From Methylobacterium sp. E-005 (GTDB lineage Bacteria > Pseudomonadota > Alphaproteobacteria > Rhizobiales > Beijerinckiaceae), in contig NZ_JAKSYG010000019.1 in assembly GCF_022829725.1 (NCBI RefSeq), forward strand, positions 1 through 54,478: DNA of 54,478 nt. Reading direction: 5' to 3'. This document shows, piece after piece, positions 9,865 to 19,643 of the stretch. Under the pieces are notes generated by a model that did not search any database, had not been told where the DNA came from, and was given only the letters and a program-made list of their open reading frames with translations. Position numbers and translations under genes: made by a program. Numbering within the stretch: position 1 is the stretch's first letter; each line of letters begins with the position of its first letter.

Positions 9865-12825
9865 TCAGGCGGCGTCAGCTTGCGCTGGCATCAGGGCGCG
9901 CAGTTCGCGGACGAGTTCGCCGAGACCCGTCTTGCCCTTGGCCAGCACCCGGTCCGCCTGACCGGCGAGACGACGCCGGTCCTCCGCGGTGATGTCCTTG
10001 GCGGTGAGCACCACCACCGGCACATCGCGCCAATCCGGCCGCTCCCTCAGCAGGCGCAGGAAAGTGAAGCCGTCCATCTCGGGCATCATCAGGTCGAGGA
10101 GGATCAGCCCAGGCCGCTCCCCCTCCATCCGCTCCAGCGCTTGGATGCCGTTCTCCGCCTCGCGCACGGAAAGACCCTCGCGCTGGAGGTAGGCGCAGAT
10201 ATGGGCGCGCACGTCCGCCTCGTCCTCGACCACCAGGATCGGACCTCCGCCCCCCGCCGACCGGAACCGGTCGACGATCTGGCGCAGGTTGCCCCAGTCG
10301 ATCGGCTTCTGAAGGTAATCGGTCGCGCCGAGGGAGAAGGCAAAGTTCTGCTCGTCGAGAATCGTCACCATCACGATGGGCGTCGCCCCGATCTCGGGGT
10401 CGGCCCGCAGCGCGCGCAGCACGTCCCAGCCGTCCATCTGCGGCATGGTCACGTCGAGAAGGACGGCCCGCGGGCGCAGGCTCCGGGCGCGTTCGAGCCC
10501 TCGCTGCCCATCCTCGGCGATCGCCACCGAGAACCCTTCCCGCTCGAGGAACCGGGCGAGCAGATCACGCGTCGCGGCATCGTCGTCGATCACCAGGATG
10601 GTGTTGCGGTCGGCGATGATCGCGCCGGCTTCGTCCGGACCCGACACGTCGGCGCCCGCGACGTGCAGCGGCAAGGTCAACGTGAAGGTGGTGCCCTCCC
10701 CCTCCCGGCTCGCCACCGTGATCGCGCCGCCGAGCATCTCGGCGAAGGCCCGGGTGATGGCGAGGCCGAGGCCGGTGCCACCGAAGCGGCGCGTGGTCGA
10801 GGCATCGGCCTGGGCGAAGCGCTCGAACAGCTTGCCAACCTGCTCCGCCGTCATGCCGATGCCGGTATCGGCGACGGCGAAGCGCAGCGCGTCCGCCGTA
10901 CGGGTAACCGCCAGGGTGATACGGCCGTTCTCGGTGAATTTCGCGGCGTTGCTGAGCAGGTTGATCAGGCACTGGCGCAGCTTGGTGACGTCGGTGTGGG
11001 CCGTACCGAGATCTTCGGCGAGGTCCAGGGAGAGGACGTTGCCCTTCTTCGCGATCAGGCCGTCCACGGTCGTGGCGACCTCGCGTACCACCGCGGCCAC
11101 GTCGCAATCCTCCGCGTAGATCTCCACCCGGTCGGCCTCGATCTTCGAGATGTCGAGCACGTCGTTGATCAGGCCGAGGAGATGCCGGGCATTCGACTCG
11201 ATCTTCTTCATGTCGGTGATGAGCGCGGCCTCGCCGAGATCCTCCAACTCCTCCTGCACCATTTCGGAATAGCCGATCACCGCGGAGAGCGGCGTGCGCA
11301 GCTCGTGGCTCATATTGGCCAGGAACTGGCTCTTGGCGGTGTTGGCCGCCTCGGCGGCCGCGCGGGCCGCCTCGATCGCCGCCTCGGCTTCCTTGCGCTC
11401 GGTGATGTCGGTGTGGGTGCCGACCCACTCGCGCAGGGTCCCGTCGGGTTCGAGGATCGGAACGGCGCGCACGCTCATGTGCCGGTAGGCGCCCGACGCG
11501 GATCGGATCCTGTGCTCCGTCACGTAGGGGGCGCGCGTCGCCACCGCGTCCGCCCAGGCGACACGGGTGTGATCGCGGTCCTCGGGGTGAATGACGTCCA
11601 GAAAGCCGAGGCCGGCATAGGCGGCCTCGTCCTGCCCGGTGAACCGGCTCCAGGCGGCCTGCCGGCGCTGGAGGCTCCCTTCGGGATTGGCCGTCCAGAC
11701 GATCGCGGCGCTCGCCTCGATCAGCGAGCGGAAGCGTTCCTCGCTGCGGCGCAGCCGGGCTTCCGCGAGATGGCGGATGGTCTCGTCGACCACGACGAGG
11801 CCGACGCCCTCGACGTCCGGGTTCTCCTGCCCGGTCGCAGCCAGCGCGCCGCGCAGCGGGTAGAAGCTCATCGAGAACTGCCGCAGGCCCCCCGGCGCCG
11901 AGGAGGTGGGGACCGCGACCGGGACGTCGGGGGAGACCAGCCCGTCGTTCAAGGCGGCGGCGAGCTTGGGCGCCAGCTCCGTGCGGAGGGTCGGCAGCAT
12001 CGCCCAGATCGGGGCGCCGAGATCGGCCCCGAAGCCGCGCTCGCTCATCGTGGCGAGCGCCCGGTTCATGTGGCGGATCTGCAGGTCTCTGTCGAGGAAG
12101 CCGAGGCCCACGGGGGCGTTCGCCAGCACGCCGTCGAGGAGACGCGACATGCGCAGCGATTCCTGGCGCCGCACCAGGGCAAGGCGTGCAAGCAGCCCGA
12201 TGGCACCGAGGGCGGCGGCGCCCGAAAGCAAGAACAGGATCAAGCCGCGCCGTTTCGTGCGGATCTGCAGGGCGGCGAGATCGGCGGCGGCCACCGCCTG
12301 TCGAGCGGCGGCCTCCATGCGGATTGCGTCCATCAGGCGCTTGCCCTCGCCGGTCCGGACGAGTTCGGTGGCCGCGTCGAAGCCCTGCCCGCGACGGGCC
12401 GCGATCACCCGCGCGGCAAAGTCCCGTTTCTGCGCGATCAGGCCTGCCAGGGAGGGGCCGCCGGCCCGGACCGGCTCCTGGGCGGCCGCACCCAGGGTGG
12501 ACAGTTCCGCCTCGATCTTGGGTAGGGCGGCCGTGTAGGGCGTCAGGTACTCCTCGCTACCAACCAGCACGTAGCCGCGCTCGGAGGTCTCGAGATCTTT
12601 CACCTCGGAGATCAGGCGCTCGACATCGGCGATGATCGCATTGGTTCGCGCGGTGGCGCCGCGATCGGCTTCTCCGGCGAGGTAATTGGCCGTGCCTGCC
12701 GCCAGGGCGACAAGGAAAAGAAGGAAGGCTGCTGGCGAGCCGAGGAGTGCCCCCAGCGGCTTGGCGCCGCGCCAATTGCGCCGCCGCAGGCGGAAGATCG
12801 AGCCGCCCCCCGGACGCGCGCTCAT
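9865..12825 (-). CDS. Hybrid sensor histidine kinase with CHASE3-like, PAS, and two receiver domains
   Basis: A 986-residue membrane kinase. Order seen: first membrane helix (about 24-48), a CHASE3-like periplasmic helical domain (to about 190), second helix (about 193-215), a PAS-like region, a PAS/PAC domain (about 361-478), HisKA with the phospho-acceptor His507 in SHELRTPLS, the ATPase domain with [14 protein letters not shown] and GGTGLGL, then two receivers with ILVIDDD/Asp791 and ILVVEDE/Asp911. It should autophosphorylate and relay to its own receivers; no output domain or Hpt is present, so a separate partner is needed. Its ATG overlaps the stop of zapE (ATGA), so the two are translationally coupled. 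The signal is unknown. Confidence 0.9.
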   Translation of the reverse strand: MSARPGGGSIFRLRRRNWRGAKPLGALLGSPAAFLLFLVALAAGTANYLAGEADRGATARTNAIIADVERLISEVKDLETSERGYVLVGSEEYLTPYTAALPKIEAELSTLGAAAQEPVRAGGPSLAGLIAQKRDFAARVIAARRGQGFDAATELVRTGEGKRLMDAIRMEAAARQAVAAADLAALQIRTKRRGLILFLLSGAAALGAIGLLARLALVRRQESLRMSRLLDGVLANAPVGLGFLDRDLQIRHMNRALATMSERGFGADLGAPIWAMLPTLRTELAPKLAAALNDGLVSPDVPVAVPTSSAPGGLRQFSMSFYPLRGALAATGQENPDVEGVGLVVVDETIRHLAEARLRRSEERFRSLIEASAAIVWTANPEGSLQRRQAAWSRFTGQDEAAYAGLGFLDVIHPEDRDHTRVAWADAVATRAPYVTEHRIRSASGAYRHMSVRAVPILEPDGTLREWVGTHTDITERKEAEAAIEAARAAAEAANTAKSQFLANMSHELRTPLSAVIGYSEMVQEELEDLGEAALITDMKKIESNARHLLGLINDVLDISKIEADRVEIYAEDCDVAAVVREVATTVDGLIAKKGNVLSLDLAEDLGTAHTDVTKLRQCLINLLSNAAKFTENGRITLAVTRTADALRFAVADTGIGMTAEQVGKLFERFAQADASTTRRFGGTGLGLAITRAFAEMLGGAITVASREGEGTTFTLTLPLHVAGADVSGPDEAGAIIADRNTILVIDDDAATRDLLARFLEREGFSVAIAEDGQRGLERARSLRPRAVLLDVTMPQMDGWDVLRALRADPEIGATPIVMVTILDEQNFAFSLGATDYLQKPIDWGNLRQIVDRFRSAGGGGPILVVEDEADVRAHICAYLQREGLSVREAENGIQALERMEGERPGLILLDLMMPEMDGFTFLRLLRERPDWRDVPVVVLTAKDITAEDRRRLAGQADRVLAKGKTGLGELVRELRALMPAQADAA

Positions 12826-14054
12826 GTCTCGACCAATCCCGTGCTGGTGCCCGAGGCGCCGGAATCCGGTTTGCCATGCGGCAGGGCGAGATATTCCCGC
12901 GAGCGCATCTCGATCAGGCGGGAGACGGTCCGGTCGAACTCGAAGGCCTCCCGGCCGGTCTCGGCGGCGTAGAGGTCCGGCGCCTCGGCGGCGGCGGAGG
13001 CCACGAGCTTCACGTGCCGGTCGTAGAGCGTATCGATCAGCGTGATGAAACGCTTGGCTTCGTTGCGCTCGGCCTCGGTCATCACCGGGATCCCGTCGAG
13101 GATGATCGTGTGAAAGGTGCGGGCCAGGGCCATGTAGTCCGAGGCGCCGAGCGGCATGCGACAGAGGTCGTCGAAGCCGAAGCGCGCGACACCGCCAGCC
13201 GCCTCGGGAATCGCGACATCCCGGCCATGGACCGTCACTGCCGCCGGCTGGCCCTTCGCCTTGCCGGTGAGCCCCTTGAAGGCGGCATCGAGGGCGGCCC
13301 GGGCCTCAGGCCCGGCCGCCACGTGATACACGGCCGCCCCGCCGAGCTTTTCCAGACGGAAATCGGTGCGCGAATCGAGGCGCAGCACCTCCACCCGCTC
13401 CTTGAGCGTTTCGATGAAAGGCAGGAACAGGGCCCGGTTGAGCCCGCCCTCGTACAGCCGGTCCGGCTCGACGTTCGAGGTGGCCACAACGGTCACGCCG
13501 CGCCGGAACAGGTGGCCGAACAGGCGGCCCAGGATCATGGCATCGGCAATGTCGGTGACCGTGAACTCATCGAAGCACAGCAGGGTGGCCTCGTCGGCGA
13601 GCTGATCGGCCACCGGTCCGATCGGATCGTCGCCCTTGACCGTGCCGGCCTTCAGCGCCTGCCGGTAGGCATGGATGCGTTCGTGCGCATCGGCCATGAA
13701 GCCGTGGAAGTGGACGCGGCGCTTCGGCTCCGGCGCGGCGTCGTGGAACAGGTCCATCAGCATCGTCTTGCCGCGCCCGACCGAGCCCCAGATGTAGAGC
13801 CCCCGGGGGGTCTCGGCTTCATCCTTCCGCCGGAACAGCCAGCCCAATGCGCTCGTCTTGCTGGCACGCTTGCGACGCTGCAGATCCTGGATCAGCCGGT
13901 CGAGGGCGCGGACGAGGCGGGCCTGGGCGGGGTCCCGCTCGATCGCACGCGATGTGACGAGGGTCTCGTAGCGCTCGTGAACCGGGCCGGGCGAAACGGC
14001 ACCCGCGCGCGCCTCCGGCGATGGCGGGGTGTGCAGGCCGGGTCTGTCGTTCAC
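12822..14054 (-). CDS. zapE: Cell division ATPase ZapE / AFG1-like protein
   Basis: A 410-residue AAA-type P-loop ATPase of the AFG1/ZapE family. Walker A is [12 protein letters not shown] and Walker B is [11 protein letters not shown], followed by the sensor segment [13 protein letters not shown]. In E. coli ZapE acts at the Z-ring under stress; the mitochondrial homologue supports respiratory-complex quality control. The start is placed at a GTG at 14052-14054 with GAGGGA upstream; the frame is open further but the extra residues look like random Arg/Pro sequence. Its stop overlaps the start of the sensor kinase gene. Confidence 0.88.
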   Translation of the reverse strand: MNDRPGLHTPPSPEARAGAVSPGPVHERYETLVTSRAIERDPAQARLVRALDRLIQDLQRRKRASKTSALGWLFRRKDEAETPRGLYIWGSVGRGKTMLMDLFHDAAPEPKRRVHFHGFMADAHERIHAYRQALKAGTVKGDDPIGPVADQLADEATLLCFDEFTVTDIADAMILGRLFGHLFRRGVTVVATSNVEPDRLYEGGLNRALFLPFIETLKERVEVLRLDSRTDFRLEKLGGAAVYHVAAGPEARAALDAAFKGLTGKAKGQPAAVTVHGRDVAIPEAAGGVARFGFDDLCRMPLGASDYMALARTFHTIILDGIPVMTEAERNEAKRFITLIDTLYDRHVKLVASAAAEAPDLYAAETGREAFEFDRTVSRLIEMRSREYLALPHGKPDSGASGTSTGLVET

Positions 14055-14343
14055 GCCGCTGGTCCCTCGCAGCTCACCGCGGCGCCGGTCGGGCGGCCGT
14101 GCCCGCGTTGAAGGCTGACGCCCGGGCTCCCCCCTGTGCCGGGGAAGGCCAACCTGAATCAAGCCCGGGAGCGGCCTGCGGGGATCAGAACCCGCGGTCT
14201 GATCGGCGCATGGCAGCCGCGCGCGGGGTCTTTCCGACACTTTGCTGCATTGCACAACGGAGCCGGGAATGCGACATCACCGGCGGTTCTCGGGAGGGAC
14301 GTCCGGAGTTTTTGCGCGCGAGCGCTCAGACCGGAGACCCAAC
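14055..14343. promoter_or_regulatory. Divergent control region between zapE and a GNAT gene, with a PhaR-like motif
   Basis: This 289-base gap holds no gene. The motif TGCTGCATTGCA at 14243-14254 resembles the TGC/GCA-type sites bound by the polyhydroxyalkanoate regulator PhaR in alphaproteobacteria. The match is by eye only, and the downstream GNAT gene has no known link to storage polymers, so this is a weak call. Confidence 0.25.
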
Positions 14344-14937
14344 ATGGCCGTTTTAGCGCGTGACGAACCGGTCCGCACCGTCCGGCGCCTGTGGCCGGCG
14401 GACCACGAGGCAGTGCTCGCCTACTTTCTTCGTCTGGATCCGGAGACCCGGGCGAGCCGCTTCATGGGCAACGTCAGCGAGGCCGGCGTGCGGGCCTATG
14501 CCGCGCAGGCGATCAAGGCGGACGGCATGATGTACGGCGCCTTCATGGACGGCGTGCTGCGCGGCCTCGGCGAGCTTCGACCGATGGGGCCGTGCCCATC
14601 CCGCTATGTCCTGGGACCCAGGGCCGAGGCCGCGTTCGCGGTGGAGCGGTCCTTCCGCCGCCGCGGACTGGGCGCCGACCTGTTCGCGCGGATCGCCCGT
14701 GCGGCTCGCCACCGCGGCGTCGTCGATCTCCATGTGCGCTGCCTGTCCGGGAATGGGCCGATGCTCCGCCTTGCGGCCAAACACGGGGCGGCGCTCCAGT
14801 ATGCCGGCAGCGAGATCGACGGCGCCCTTCACCTTGAGCGGCCGACGCCGTTCTCGCTCTGGTACGAGGGCATCGCTGAGGCGTTCGATTTCAGCCTAGC
14901 GGTGAGTTTCCCGAATCGGCCAGGAACCATGGCCTGA
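14344..14937 (+). CDS. GNAT-family N-acetyltransferase
   Basis: A 197-residue acetyltransferase-fold protein. The N-terminus (RRLWPADHEAVLAYFLRL) and the acetyl-CoA-binding strand-loop-helix around FAVERSFRRRGLGADLFARI are typical GNAT motifs (R/Q-x2-G-x-G/A shown as RRRGLG). The substrate is unknown. The ATG at 14344 follows GGAGACCC. It stands alone between the zapE-kinase pair and comF, both on the other strand. Confidence 0.8.
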   Translation: MAVLARDEPVRTVRRLWPADHEAVLAYFLRLDPETRASRFMGNVSEAGVRAYAAQAIKADGMMYGAFMDGVLRGLGELRPMGPCPSRYVLGPRAEAAFAVERSFRRRGLGADLFARIARAARHRGVVDLHVRCLSGNGPMLRLAAKHGAALQYAGSEIDGALHLERPTPFSLWYEGIAEAFDFSLAVSFPNRPGTMA

Positions 14938-14975
14938 GGCAGCACGCGCTCCGACCTGCGTCCGGGCCGCCGTGC

Positions 14976-15737
14976 TCACCCGACCGTATCGCCCACCAGC
15001 GCGAAGGTCAGCAGATCGACGGAGGCGGCCCCACCGCGCAGGAGGGCCCGTGCGGCGGCATTGCCAGTGGCGCCCGTCGTGGTGACGTCGTCGATGAGGA
15101 GAAGCCGGCGCCCGCGGATCCGATAGGCCTCAGCGGATGGTACGCGGAACGCGCCGTTCAGATTCTGGGCCCTGGCCGCCCGGCTCAGCCCGACCTGGGA
15201 GCGCGTCGCGCGGACGCGTTCAAGGGCAGCCGGGGCAAAGGGAAGCTTCGCCTCGGCGGCGATCGCACGAGCCAGGAGCGCGGCCTGATTGAACCGGCGC
15301 CGCCATAGGCGGGTCCGGTGGAGCGGAACCGGAACGAGGCACTCCGCCTCGGCGAGCAGGGTCCGTCCGCTCGCCGCCATCATGCGGGCCATCGCCTTGG
15401 CAAGGTCCAGACGATCCTCGTATTTCAAGCGGTGTACGAGCTGACTCGCTACTCCATCATAGAGCGCCACCGCCCGACACCGGCCGAAGACCGGCGGGTC
15501 GGCGATGGCGCGGGGCGAGAGCAGTGGCCCGATCCCAAGATCCACCGCGAAGGGCGTCCCGTACCGCTGGCAGACCGGTTCCTCAATGAGCCGCAGGCCG
15601 GACCAGCAACGCGGACAAAGGGCGCCGGGATCGGCCGTCGCCGCGCCGCAGCCCGAGCAGGTTGGCGGGTAGATCAACGACAAAGCCCCACGCGGGAATC
15701 CGCGCAGGGCTCCGGCGATCGCCTGGATCGCCGTCAT
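14976..15737 (-). CDS. comF: ComF family phosphoribosyltransferase-like protein
   Basis: A 253-residue protein with an N-terminal zinc-binding double motif (CSGCG and CPRCW, residues about 27-44) and a C-terminal type I PRTase domain with the PRPP loop LLLIDDVTTTGATG. In naturally transformable bacteria ComF proteins take part in processing imported single-stranded DNA; in most alphaproteobacteria the role is unproven. It is followed on the same strand by no close gene, and preceded by a small secreted protein gene. Confidence 0.88.
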   Translation of the reverse strand: MTAIQAIAGALRGFPRGALSLIYPPTCSGCGAATADPGALCPRCWSGLRLIEEPVCQRYGTPFAVDLGIGPLLSPRAIADPPVFGRCRAVALYDGVASQLVHRLKYEDRLDLAKAMARMMAASGRTLLAEAECLVPVPLHRTRLWRRRFNQAALLARAIAAEAKLPFAPAALERVRATRSQVGLSRAARAQNLNGAFRVPSAEAYRIRGRRLLLIDDVTTTGATGNAAARALLRGGAASVDLLTFALVGDTVG

Positions 15738-15764
15738 CGTTCGTTCGGCTCGCTCGACCGGGGA

Positions 15765-16010
15765 TCAGCGGGCCGATACGGGCTGTGCCGACGAACCCAT
15801 CTGCTGCTGATCCATCTGGCGGGCACGGGCATTGGCCCGGTGGCGGCCGATGGCGCAGCCGGCCGCAGCGCCGACGAGGCCGTGATGCCCGGCATAGTGG
15901 CCGGCGATGCCGCCGACGATCGCGCCCTTGATGCAGCCCTTGGCCTCGGCGCCGCCCGCGGCGGTGAGTGCAGCGAGGGCCACGGCGGCCCCGACGAGCG
16001 TGCGCTTCAT
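15765..16010 (-). CDS. Small secreted glycine-zipper-like protein
   Basis: An 81-residue protein with a clear signal peptide (MKRTLVGAAVALAALT, cleavage expected after AEA). The mature part has a Gly/Ala-rich stretch (IVGGIAGHYAGHHG, VGAAAGCAIG) like the glycine-zipper segments of small membrane-associated periplasmic proteins, then a Gln-rich tail. Function unknown. It lies 27 bases upstream of comF on the same strand. Confidence 0.7.
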   Translation of the reverse strand: MKRTLVGAAVALAALTAAGGAEAKGCIKGAIVGGIAGHYAGHHGLVGAAAGCAIGRHRANARARQMDQQQMGSSAQPVSAR

Positions 16011-16177
16011 AGTCGATACTCCCGATGAATCTTGGCCGTGTGGCCAGCTGCAGCAGGAACAGCTGGGCCGTCGAGTCGTTCCAGTTTACCAGAGCGGCTC
16101 ACGATTCCGTGCGACACCCCGCATCGGGTGGGTCTGGGGTGCTGGCGGGCGGCGATCGGACACGCCATCTGCGGGGG

Positions 16178-17068
16178 ATGGATGCCCCAGCCACCCTGTT
16201 CGATACGGCCGCAGCCCGACAGCGGCTCGCCCGCGCTCTCCGGTCTGGATACGCCAGCTTCCTTCTCGATCGCCTTGCCGACGATCTGGATGATCGTCTG
16301 GCCGCGGTGCTGCGCAGTTTCCCGACCGTACTGGACCTCGCAACGCCCGTTCCGGTTGCCGTCCCGATCCTCGATCGCCGCTACCCGGAGGCAAAGCATC
16401 TCCGGCTCGCCCCCCTGCGCGAGCCCGGCGGAAACCGAATCGTCGGCGATCCGGAGCTGCTGCCGCTGGCCCCGGAAAGCCTCGACCTCGCCGTCTCGCT
16501 GCTCGCGCTTCATGGCGCGAACGATCTTCCGGGGACGTTGGTCCAGCTCCGTCGCGCCCTGCGGCCGGACGGTCTGTTCGTCGGGTGCCTGCTCGGCGGC
16601 GCCACGCTCACGGAGCTGCGCCAGAGTTTCGGGCAGGCCGAGAGCGAGATCGAGGGCGGCATCAGCCCGCGGGTTGCCCCCTTCGCGGCCGTGCGCGAGG
16701 TGGGCGCGCTGCTTCAACGGGCGGGCTTCGCGCTTCCGGTGGCCGATACGGACACGCTGACGGTGCGCTATGCCGACCCCTTCAGCCTGATGCGCGACCT
16801 GCGCGCCATGGGCATGACCAATGTCCTGACCGAGCGGCGACGGACGCCGCTGCGCCGGGCGACCCTCCTGCGCGCCGCGGAGATCTACGCCAATCGCTTC
16901 GCTGATGCAGACGGGCGGGTGCGGGCGACCTTCGAAGTGCTGTGGGTCTCCGGCTGGGTGCCGCATGCCAGCCAGCAGAAGCCGCTGCGCCCGGGCAGCG
17001 CCAAGTCACGCCTCGCCGACGCGCTGGGAACGATCGAACTGAAGCCAGGGGAGACAGGATCGCGATGA
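16178..17068 (+). CDS. SAM-dependent methyltransferase-like protein (BioC/NDUFAF5-like)
   Basis: A 296-residue class I methyltransferase-like protein. The start MDAPATLFDTAAARQRLARA and the segment LDLAVSLLALHGANDLPG are typical of the alphaproteobacterial relatives of mitochondrial NDUFAF5, a complex I assembly hydroxylase. The SAM-binding glycine loop is weak (DLATPVPVA), which also fits NDUFAF5-type proteins rather than an ordinary methyltransferase. The ATG at 16178 is used; an upstream extension has no similarity. The stop overlaps the start of the DUF427 gene (ATGA). Confidence 0.75.
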   Translation: MDAPATLFDTAAARQRLARALRSGYASFLLDRLADDLDDRLAAVLRSFPTVLDLATPVPVAVPILDRRYPEAKHLRLAPLREPGGNRIVGDPELLPLAPESLDLAVSLLALHGANDLPGTLVQLRRALRPDGLFVGCLLGGATLTELRQSFGQAESEIEGGISPRVAPFAAVREVGALLQRAGFALPVADTDTLTVRYADPFSLMRDLRAMGMTNVLTERRRTPLRRATLLRAAEIYANRFADADGRVRATFEVLWVSGWVPHASQQKPLRPGSAKSRLADALGTIELKPGETGSR

Positions 17069-17427
17069 AAGTGCTGGGACCCGACCATCCGATCACCATC
17101 ACGCCGGAACCGCGCCGCGTGCGGGTCACCGTTGCCGGAACCGTGGTCGCGGAGACGCGCCACGCCCTGCAGCTGGCGGAGGCCCACTATCCGCCGGTCT
17201 ACTACGTGCCGCGCCACGATATGCAGGCTGCTTTCTTCGTGCCGTCGTCACGGACTAGCCACTGCCCCTACAAGGGTGAGGCGCGGTATTTCGATCTTGT
17301 GGTCGCCGGAACGCGGCGGCCCGATGCGGTCTGGAGCTATGAGGCGCCCTACCCCGCGGTCGAGGAAATCCGGGAGCATGTGGCGTTCTATCCGGATCGG
17401 GTCGACGCCATCGAGGTGACCGACTGA
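17065..17427 (+). CDS. DUF427 domain-containing protein
   Basis: A 120-residue protein covering one DUF427 domain. The family signature is visible: PPVYYVPRHDM, then SHCPYKGEARYFDL and WSYEAPYPAVEEIREHVAFY with the C-terminal YPDRVD. The function is not established. It starts inside the last codons of the upstream methyltransferase-like gene behind GGGGAGACAGG, so translation is probably coupled. Confidence 0.9.
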   Translation: MKVLGPDHPITITPEPRRVRVTVAGTVVAETRHALQLAEAHYPPVYYVPRHDMQAAFFVPSSRTSHCPYKGEARYFDLVVAGTRRPDAVWSYEAPYPAVEEIREHVAFYPDRVDAIEVTD

Positions 17428-17448
17428 CCAGCCCGCCCGTCGCGGCGC

Positions 17449-18957
17449 TCAGCCGCGGACCAGGGTCCAGAAGCCGGATTTGCGTCCGTGCTTTTGCCGG
17501 AGCTTGCCGCGGTAGCTCTCTGGATCTGGGTCGACCGAATCCGCCGCGAGCCGCAGGGCCAGGCCGTCGAGTTCCGCGAGGTAGCGCGCGGCATGCGGGT
17601 AGGCCGGGCAGCGGCCGTAATCGAGAATTCCGTCGATGAGCCGCCTATAGAGGATCGTGGCGGCCAGGGGATGGTCCTGCGCCAGGATTTCGGCGGCGGG
17701 GGCCAGGACGGCGTAGCGCAGGACGCCATCCCAGACGGTCGGCCGGTCCGTCACCAGCCGGGCCGCGCGGCGCAGGTCCGGCCATGCGATCAGGAACGCG
17801 AGCGCCCGATGGGCGTCCGGACAGGTTTCGACATGGTCGAGGGCGCGATGGAGCGCTTCCTCGTCCTCGAAATCGGGCAGCTTGGCGAGGAATGCGCGCA
17901 GCATCGGAACATCGAGTTCTTGCTCGAACCGCGCCCAGCGCAGATCTTGCGCCTCCGCGCGACGTTCTAACGCCTCCAGGATGTCGATCTCGACAACGAG
18001 CCGCTCCCGCTCGGGCACACGCGGATCGAAGGCAGCGATCAGGTCTTCCCGCGTCGTCGACCGGCGTTTGCCGGGATCCTGTTCGCGCCGGATCCAGCCG
18101 AGGGCTTCGGACGCGCGGCCCGAACCGAGCAGGCGCCGGGCGATCTCGGTTCGGTTCTCGGCACCGGGCGCAATCCGGCTCTCGATCGCGATGTAGGCGT
18201 CAGGATCGCCCCGGCGATCTGCAATGACCTGACGAAGGCGCAGGATCTGGACGCGGCTGTCCAGGCGGTATGCGGCGGTGGCCCTCGGCTTCGGGCCGCC
18301 TTCGGGATGTGCGCTGGCCTCGGCAAGGCGGGCGTCTATCGCGGCCAGCGCGTCCACCTGCAGCACCGGCACCATCTCGCTCAAGAGGGCGCCGAGCGGA
18401 CCGAACGGATCGTCGGTGAACGGACCCGCGAGGTTCAGGGCGACGTCGGCCGCGGTCTCGGGCGGCAGCCCGCGCGCGATCGCGACGAAGCCGGCAGAGG
18501 CTCGGTCGAAGATGGCCTGGATTGCGCCGTTGCTGTCGTCCACGCGGTCCAGCACCACGTCGGCGCCATCGAGGAACCGGCGCAACCGGTCGAGTGCGGC
18601 GCCGGGATCGAGGGGGCGCAGCTCGTCGAGAATGATTGTGACGAGGGCCGTGAGATCGGCTGCGAAGGCCCGGCGCTTTTGCCAATCGATGTAGCCCTGG
18701 GCGCCTTCGAGTGCCGTCAGCCGCCGATCGATGATCGCCGCGACGGCCTCCGGACCCTGCAGAGAGGCCAGTGCCGCCGTCACCAGCTTCTTGAAGCCGG
18801 GATTGCGCACGGTCTCACCGAGGATGAGGCCGATCAACCGGTCGTTGCCGAGGGCCGCCAGGGTCTCGGGCGACGGCGTCGTGCGCCGCGCGCCTTTCGG
18901 CAGAGGCGGCGCCTTGATCGGTGACGCCTCCGATTTCACCGCACGCGGTCGCGCCAC
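17449..18957 (-). CDS. DUF6880-like helical protein
   Basis: A 502-residue, all-helical, Ala/Leu/Arg-rich protein without membrane segments. The C-terminal end (KLRQKHGRKSGFW) and the helical-repeat body resemble a conserved alphaproteobacterial family labelled DUF6880; the name is given from memory of that ending and is moderately certain. No catalytic motif is visible. It may act as a protein-binding scaffold. It converges on the DUF427 gene with a 21-base gap. Confidence 0.6.
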   Translation of the reverse strand: MARPRAVKSEASPIKAPPLPKGARRTTPSPETLAALGNDRLIGLILGETVRNPGFKKLVTAALASLQGPEAVAAIIDRRLTALEGAQGYIDWQKRRAFAADLTALVTIILDELRPLDPGAALDRLRRFLDGADVVLDRVDDSNGAIQAIFDRASAGFVAIARGLPPETAADVALNLAGPFTDDPFGPLGALLSEMVPVLQVDALAAIDARLAEASAHPEGGPKPRATAAYRLDSRVQILRLRQVIADRRGDPDAYIAIESRIAPGAENRTEIARRLLGSGRASEALGWIRREQDPGKRRSTTREDLIAAFDPRVPERERLVVEIDILEALERRAEAQDLRWARFEQELDVPMLRAFLAKLPDFEDEEALHRALDHVETCPDAHRALAFLIAWPDLRRAARLVTDRPTVWDGVLRYAVLAPAAEILAQDHPLAATILYRRLIDGILDYGRCPAYPHAARYLAELDGLALRLAADSVDPDPESYRGKLRQKHGRKSGFWTLVRG

Positions 18958-19005
18958 GGCTGCTCCTGTCGATACGCACGTGCCAGCATGGTCGCCTTGC
19001 CGGGG

Positions 19006-19248
19006 CTACTCGACCACCTTGGCGCGCGGGCGGTCACTGCCCTGGGCGGTCTCATCGTGCCAGCCGCCGGCCTGATCCTGATAGCGGATCCCCTCGGTCG
19101 AACCCGGCACCTGCTGCTCGGCCGCCGCAGCCTGGGCCGCCTGCAGCGCCTCCTCCCGACTCGGGAAGGTCTCGGAAAACACGTCGCCAACCTTGTAGGC
19201 GAAACCGCCATCGTGCTCGACGATGCGATAGGTAACCTCGGACATCAC
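19006..19248 (-). CDS. DUF2188-like small protein
   Basis: An 80-residue soluble protein of the DUF2188 type: the first half YRIVEHDGGFAYKVGDVFSET is followed by a helix (REEALQAAQAAAAEQ) and the end IRYQDQAGGWHDE. The fold is small beta-alpha-beta and the function is unknown. It sits 48 bases upstream of the DUF6880-like gene on the same strand. Confidence 0.7.
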   Translation of the reverse strand: MMSEVTYRIVEHDGGFAYKVGDVFSETFPSREEALQAAQAAAAEQQVPGSTEGIRYQDQAGGWHDETAQGSDRPRAKVVE

Positions 19249-19385
19249 GCCTCCTGTACGCGTCCATGATCGTTGAGCGCGAACCCGCCGGACGCGTCAC
19301 GGTTCCGGAGGGCGGATAGCGTCGGCCTCCGATCTGCCGGAATGCGAGCCTACCCGCGTCCGATCCCGGCAAGGCAAAGACGACG

Positions 19386-19637
19386 ATGCAGCTCCGAACG
19401 ATGATCGCCCTGGCTCTGATCTGCGCCGCGTGGCAGGCGCGCGCCGAAGAGGGATTTCTGGATAAGCTGTTCGGCGGCTCCGGGCGGGGTGCGCCACCCA
19501 ATCCCTTCGCGTCGAATTACGCGTCGGCACCGCCCACCGCCGAGGAGATCCGAGCCGAGCGCCAGCGACGTGCAGGTCGTGGTGAGCGTGGAAGCCAGGT
19601 CGCGCCACTTCCGCCCGGCCGCATCCCTCAGGAGTGA
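19386..19637 (+). CDS. Small secreted hypothetical protein
   Basis: An 83-residue protein with an N-terminal signal peptide (MQLRTMIALALICAAWQARA) and a short, low-complexity mature part: a LDKLFGGS segment, a Pro/Ala stretch and a basic, Gly-rich tail. Lone gene, convergent with fabI (7-base gap). No family recognised. The clean signal peptide and conventional start are the support. Confidence 0.55.
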   Translation: MQLRTMIALALICAAWQARAEEGFLDKLFGGSGRGAPPNPFASNYASAPPTAEEIRAERQRRAGRGERGSQVAPLPPGRIPQE

Positions 19638-19643
19638 CGCGCG

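Noticed and set aside
9814..12525. Very long antisense frame opposite the hybrid sensor kinase
   Set aside because: Same reason: a GC-driven shadow of a gene whose domains are all recognisable.
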